NCBI GenBank assembly: GCA_017475785.1
Contig: JAFVEX010000070.1
Coordinates: forward strand, 1-18,093
DNA from: Eubacterium sp.
Lineage (GTDB): Bacteria > Bacillota_A > Clostridia > Lachnospirales > Lachnospiraceae
Direction: 5' to 3'
DNA length: 18,093 nucleotides
Below, one piece after another: positions 15,005 through 18,093 of this stretch. Each line of letters begins with the position of its first letter. Position 1 is the stretch's first letter. The notes beneath the pieces were generated by a model. That model did no database searches. It saw nothing but the letters and a program-made list of their open reading frames with translations, and was not told the origin of the DNA. Made by a program: the position numbers and the translations under genes.

Positions 15005-16216
15005 ATGCAGAAGATAGAGATGATTACGCCGCTGGTCGAGATGGACGGCGACGAGATGACCCGTATTATCTGGCAGCTGCTCAAGGACGAGCTGATTCTG
15101 CCGTTTGTAAACTTAAAAACGGTTTATTTTGATCTCGGGCTGAAACACCGCGATGAGACGTCTGACCAGGTGACAGTTGAGGCCGCAAATGCCGCGAAGG
15201 AGTACGGCGTTGCAGTGAAGTGCGCGACAATCACCCCGAACGCGGCGCGTGTTGAGGAGTACAATCTGCACGAGATGTGGAAAAGTCCGAACGGGACGAT
15301 CCGCGCGATCCTTGACGGGACAGTTTTCCGGACGCCCATCACGGTAAAGGGAATCGAGCCGACAGTCAGCTGCTGGAAAAAGCCGATCACCATCGCGCGT
15401 CATGCCTACGGCGATGTTTACAGAAATGTAGAGATGCTGATCGACCGGCCAGGCAAAGTCGTCATGACCTTTATACCAGAAGACGGCTCAGAGGGACAGA
15501 GCGTCACCGTACACAATTTTTCGGCGCCGGGAATTGTCCAGGGTCAGCACAATCTGGATGATTCCATCAGAAGCTTTGCGAAAAGCTGCTTCTCATACGC
15601 GCTCTCAGAAGGGAAAGATCTCTGGTTCGCGTCAAAGGACACGATTTCAAAACAATATGATCACCGGTTCAAAGATATTTTCCAGGATGTTTTCGAAGCG
15701 GAATACAGACAGGCATTTGAGGAAAAAGGAATTACGTATTTCTACACGCTGATTGATGATGCTGTCGCGCGTGTCATGAAGTCCGAGGGCGGATTTATCT
15801 GGGCGTGCAAGAATTACGACGGCGACGTCATGAGTGATATGATCTCATCCGCGTGCGGTTCCCTGGCCATGATGACATCCGTGCTCGTCTCCCCGCAGGG
15901 GTATTATGAATATGAAGCGGCACACGGAACCGTCCAGCGTCATTATTATAATCACCTGAAAGGAGAGGAGACCTCCACCAATTCCGTTGCTACAATATTC
16001 GCGTGGAGCGGCGCTCTGCGAAAACGCGGTGAGATGGACAGCCTTCCGGAGCTGATGCGCTTTGCTGACAAGCTGGAGCAGGCAACCATCGAGACAATTG
16101 AGTCTGGTAAGATGACGAAGGATCTGATCCGCATCACGACGCTTCCGGAGCCGGAGACACTCAGCACTGACGCGTTTATCCGCGCCGTGCGGACACGCCT
16201 GGAAGAAGTTCTCTGA
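15005..16216 (+). CDS. icd: NADP-dependent isocitrate dehydrogenase (eukaryote-type, IDH1-like)
   Basis: Oxidative decarboxylation of isocitrate to 2-oxoglutarate with NADPH. The protein aligns by eye almost gap-free with the start of human IDH1: VEMDGDEMTRIIW (11-23), KCATITP (72-78), MWKSPNGTIR (91-100), TVFR with Arg109, and RHAYGDVYR with Arg132 at the same number as the IDH1 substrate arginine. Later parts (KSEGGFIWACKNYDGDVMSD, SLAMMTSVLV, EAAHGTVQRHY, STNSVATIFAW) carry the metal-binding aspartates and the NADP segment. Length 403 aa fits. GGAGGAG about 10 bases upstream supports the ATG. It follows dapL by 55 bases. Since DapL consumes glutamate and Icd supplies its precursor, the pairing makes metabolic sense, but that link is inferred. 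Confidence 0.96.
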   Translation: MQKIEMITPLVEMDGDEMTRIIWQLLKDELILPFVNLKTVYFDLGLKHRDETSDQVTVEAANAAKEYGVAVKCATITPNAARVEEYNLHEMWKSPNGTIRAILDGTVFRTPITVKGIEPTVSCWKKPITIARHAYGDVYRNVEMLIDRPGKVVMTFIPEDGSEGQSVTVHNFSAPGIVQGQHNLDDSIRSFAKSCFSYALSEGKDLWFASKDTISKQYDHRFKDIFQDVFEAEYRQAFEEKGITYFYTLIDDAVARVMKSEGGFIWACKNYDGDVMSDMISSACGSLAMMTSVLVSPQGYYEYEAAHGTVQRHYYNHLKGEETSTNSVATIFAWSGALRKRGEMDSLPELMRFADKLEQATIETIESGKMTKDLIRITTLPEPETLSTDAFIRAVRTRLEEVL

Positions 16217-16236
16217 ATTGAAGGTATTACAGGGTA

Positions 16237-16335
16237 TGACAGGGGACGTTTCTCACTATGACAGGGAACAGTTCTCTGTCATCTCTCTGTCACCCTGTGC
16301 CTGCTTCTAACAAAGCGTGACAGAGAACCGTCCCC
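16237..16335. repeat. REP-like palindromic repeat island after icd
   Basis: Three related units sit here. 16237-16254 reads TGACAGGGGACGTTTCTC. 16258-16282 is an imperfect palindrome with ATGACAG and CTGTCAT arms. 16317-16335 is inverted, its complement reading GGGGACGGTTCTCTGTCAC. Outer units pair with each other and the middle one pairs with itself. The GGGGACGGTTCTCTGTCA wording matches a dispersed repeat I know from many Firmicutes genomes, where it is associated with REP-associated (Y1) transposases. No transposase is in the window. Confidence 0.7.
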
Positions 16336-16386
16336 GGCATCACCCATCACCGGGCAAACCACAATTATAAAAGCAGAAAAAAACAC

Positions 16387-16415
16387 TTGCAATATCGGCC
16401 GGATTCCCGTATAAT
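16387..16415 (+). promoter_or_regulatory. Sigma-A-type promoter of the S10 ribosomal protein operon
   Basis: TTGCAA (16387-16392) and perfect TATAAT (16410-16415) with a 17-base spacer, preceded by an A-rich tract (16371-16383) that can act as an UP-like element. Start expected near 16422, giving a leader of about 239 nt before rpsJ. Confidence 0.85.
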
Positions 16416-16421
16416 GAATTC

Positions 16422-16660
16422 CTGTGGCAATGATAGCGTTGAAGCGAGAGGTTGCTGCCGACATATATTTGCCGTATGGAGGCAGGTTTTTCCGTGGAGC
16501 GAATGCCTTGTTCACGAAACTGGCGACAAGTCACTGTACAACTGCAAATGGTCCGTCAAAGGCGGAAACAACGTGTAGTGTTTAGGACACACACGGAGAA
16601 GTGTACAGTCACCACTTGTCGTACTTCAAACAAAAGTGCGAAAAGGAGGCGACTTTTTTT
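16422..16660 (+). ncRNA. Structured 5' leader of the S10 operon, probable ribosomal protein autoregulatory leader
   Basis: No convincing gene lies here. Visible RNA structure, in order: a hairpin CTGCC (16455-16459) to GGCAG (16481-16485) followed by GTTTTT; a competing AGGCA (16480-16484) to TGCCT (16504-16508); a long stem of two 8-bp segments, CGACAAGT (16524-16531) with ACTTGTCG (16614-16621) and ACTGTACA (16533-16540) with TGTACAGT (16602-16609); and two hairpins inside it, 16552-16566 (AAA loop) and 16572-16595 (9 bp with one bulged A, TTAGG loop). S10 operons are often controlled by ribosomal protein L4 binding such a leader; that this one binds L4 or another r-protein is inferred. Confidence 0.65.
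16632..16657 (+). promoter_or_regulatory. Hairpin carrying the rpsJ ribosome binding site in its loop
   Basis: AAAAGT(G)CG (16632-16640) can pair with CGACTTTT (16650-16657), 8 bp with one bulged G. The nine-base loop is AAAAGGAGG, the whole Shine-Dalgarno sequence. Spacing from AGGAGG to ATG 16661 is 11 bases, mostly a T-run. The hairpin could present or restrict the site. Confidence 0.5.
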
Positions 16661-16972
16661 ATGGCAAATCAGGTAATGAGAATCACATTGAAGGCGTATG
16701 ATCACCAGCTCGTCGATTCATCTGCGGCAAAGATCGTCGAGACAGTCAAGAAGACGGGATCAGCGGTCAGCGGACCGGTTCCGCTTCCGACCAAGAAGGA
16801 AATCGTAACGATTCTGCGCGCGGTTCACAAGTACAAAGACTCCCGCGAGCAGTTCGAGCAGCGCACCCACAAGCGTCTGATCGACATCATCACGCCCACC
16901 CAGAAAACGGTTGACGCGCTTTCCAGACGGGAAATGCCGGCCGGCGTCTACATCGACATGAAGATGAAGTAA
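16661..16972 (+). CDS. rpsJ: Small ribosomal subunit protein uS10
   Basis: 30S head protein, also the partner of NusB in antitermination complexes. [21 protein letters not shown] opens the protein, followed by [16 protein letters not shown] and RTHKRLIDI, all standard S10 segments. Length 103 aa is normal. The ATG at 16661 follows AAAGGAGG; an upstream in-frame extension to 16601 runs through the leader stem and is not coding. First gene of the operon. Confidence 0.97.
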   Translation: MANQVMRITLKAYDHQLVDSSAAKIVETVKKTGSAVSGPVPLPTKKEIVTILRAVHKYKDSREQFEQRTHKRLIDIITPTQKTVDALSRREMPAGVYIDMKMK

Positions 16973-17051
16973 CTGAGTTCAGAAATAATCTGTTCTCTAG
17001 AATGAGTGCCGCAAGGTGCTCCGCTGTAGAAAAACAGGAGGAAATCTACAA

Positions 17052-17681
17052 ATGAAAAAAGCAATCATGGCAAAGAAAATCGGAATGACCCAGATTTTTG
17101 ACGAGAGCGGTCTTCTGACGCCGGTAACTGTCCTGCAGGCAGGCCCGTGTGTTGTCACACAGGTCAAAACGCTTGAGAATGACGGCTACAGCGCGGTGCA
17201 GGTCGGGTTCGACGATATCCGCGAAAAGCTGCTCAACAGCCCGGAGAAAGGTCATTTCGACAAGGCGGAGGTTTCTTATAAGAGATATCTCCAGGAGTTC
17301 CGCTTCGAGAACGCAGAAGAGTACACCCTCCAGCAGGAGATTAAGGCGGATATCTTCTCTGTCGGCGACAAGGTTGACGCGACGGCGATCAGCAAAGGTA
17401 AAGGCTTCCAGGGCGCGATCAAGCGTCACGGCCAGCACAGAGGACCGATGACCCATGGTTCCAAGTACCACCGTCACGCAGGATCCAACGGCTCCAGCGC
17501 GAACCCGAACAAGGTGTTCAAGGGCAAAAAGATGCCTGGACAGATGGGTAACGTAAAGGTGACAGTGCAGAATCTGGAAATCGTACGTGTTGACGCTGAA
17601 AACAATCTGTTACTGGTCAAGGGTTCCGTTCCGGGACCGAAGAAGGGGCTTGTAACGATCAAAGAGACCGTTAAGGCTTAA
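17052..17681 (+). CDS. rplC: Large ribosomal subunit protein uL3
   Basis: 50S assembly protein whose loop reaches toward the peptidyl-transferase centre. [65 protein letters not shown] and [10 protein letters not shown] are classic L3 motifs; the glutamine in MPGQMG is the one methylated by PrmB in some bacteria. Length 209 aa. AGGAGG (17036-17041) lies 10 bases before ATG 17052; an in-frame start at 17016 would precede the RBS. Gap to rpsJ is 79 bases. Confidence 0.97.
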   Translation: MKKAIMAKKIGMTQIFDESGLLTPVTVLQAGPCVVTQVKTLENDGYSAVQVGFDDIREKLLNSPEKGHFDKAEVSYKRYLQEFRFENAEEYTLQQEIKADIFSVGDKVDATAISKGKGFQGAIKRHGQHRGPMTHGSKYHRHAGSNGSSANPNKVFKGKKMPGQMGNVKVTVQNLEIVRVDAENNLLLVKGSVPGPKKGLVTIKETVKA

Positions 17682-17710
17682 CACCGGAATCGGAAAGGAG
17701 GAATGAATTA

Positions 17711-18093
17711 ATGGCTAACGTAGCACTCTATAATATGGAAGGCAAAGAAGTCGGCACGATCGATATTTCCGATGCAGTGTTTGGCGTGGAGATCAGAGAA
17801 AATCTCATTCACAGAGCCGTTGTGCAGCAGCTTGCGAACAGCAGGCAGGGTACACAGAAGGCAAAAACCCGCTCAGAGGTTTCCGGCGGCGGCAAGAAGC
17901 CGTGGAGACAGAAGGGGACAGGACACGCGAGACAGGGTTCCATCCGCGCACCGCAGTGGACCGGCGGCGGCGTCGTATTTGCGCCGACTCCGCGTGACTA
18001 CTCCCAGAAGATGAACAAGAAAGAAAAGAGACTGGCGATCAAGTCTGCGCTCACAAGCCGCGTCCAGGAGAACAAGTTCATCGTTCTCGACGA
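17711..18093 (+). CDS. rplD: Large ribosomal subunit protein uL4, 3'-truncated by window end
   Basis: 127 codons are visible: [20 protein letters not shown] at the start, then [20 protein letters not shown], the loop [26 protein letters not shown] that extends into the exit tunnel, then [20 protein letters not shown]. All are standard L4 segments. L4 represses its own operon by binding the S10 leader in E. coli, so it is the first candidate ligand for the leader at 16422-16660. AAAGGAGG 10 bases upstream supports ATG 17711. The frame stays open to base 18093. Confidence 0.96.
   Translation, partial: MANVALYNMEGKEVGTIDISDAVFGVEIRENLIHRAVVQQLANSRQGTQKAKTRSEVSGGGKKPWRQKGTGHARQGSIRAPQWTGGGVVFAPTPRDYSQKMNKKEKRLAIKSALTSRVQENKFIVLD

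Noticed and set aside
16279..16515. 78-codon minus-strand frame over the REP island and S10 promoter
   Set aside because: It reads through repeats and the promoter on the opposite strand, with no RBS or family resemblance.
16387..16578. 63-codon frame in the S10 leader
   Set aside because: Its first codon lies in the -35 box, before the transcript start, and it runs through the RNA stems. There is no RBS.

Overview
The window looks like a chromosomal segment of a moderately high-GC Clostridia bacterium, probably Lachnospiraceae. The pointers are strong AGGAGG ribosome binding sites, TTGACA/TATAAT-type promoters, a RemA regulator, LL-diaminopimelate aminotransferase, a human-IDH1-like isocitrate dehydrogenase, and the order yicC-remA-gmk-rpoZ-rimO-pgsA. 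Taxonomy is inferred from protein character and gene order, without any search. No phage genes, insertion sequence, CRISPR array, tRNA or rRNA is visible.

Left part (1-6861). This is the accessory-like half. It holds the C-terminal end of a TetR/DhaS-like regulator (+), an unrecognised 341-residue protein (-), a MATE efflux pump (+), a 364-residue membrane protein that looks like a catalytically dead signal-peptidase-I fold with a long acidic cytoplasmic tail (+), and a CtpE-type P-type cation ATPase (-). A 14-bp perfect hairpin ends the last two, which converge. A well-formed promoter and a 35-bp near-identical direct repeat lie in front of the membrane protein.

Middle (6992-16216). rqcH (ribosome quality control) runs leftwards from a region it shares with a strong rightward promoter. 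That promoter starts a long gene run: yicC, remA, gmk, rpoZ, rimO, pgsA, a stand-alone CinA C-terminal amidohydrolase, dapL and icd. Gaps are short or negative (ATGA-type overlaps at remA/gmk, rpoZ/rimO and rimO/pgsA), and I see no intrinsic terminator inside, so one transcription unit is plausible. The products cover RNA decay, matrix gene control, GMP kinase, RNA polymerase omega, S12 modification, phospholipid synthesis, pyridine-nucleotide salvage, lysine/cell-wall precursor synthesis and 2-oxoglutarate supply.

Right part (16217-18093). A 444-base non-coding stretch carries a REP-like palindromic repeat island, then a consensus promoter and a highly structured 5' leader of about 240 nt. 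This leads into the S10 ribosomal protein operon: rpsJ, rplC and the start of rplD, which is cut by the window edge.

Most of the window is core housekeeping. The items most worth a second look are the inactive signal-peptidase-like protein, the unknown 341-residue protein, the S10 leader architecture, the probable ATT start of the CinA-like gene, and the REP-like island.
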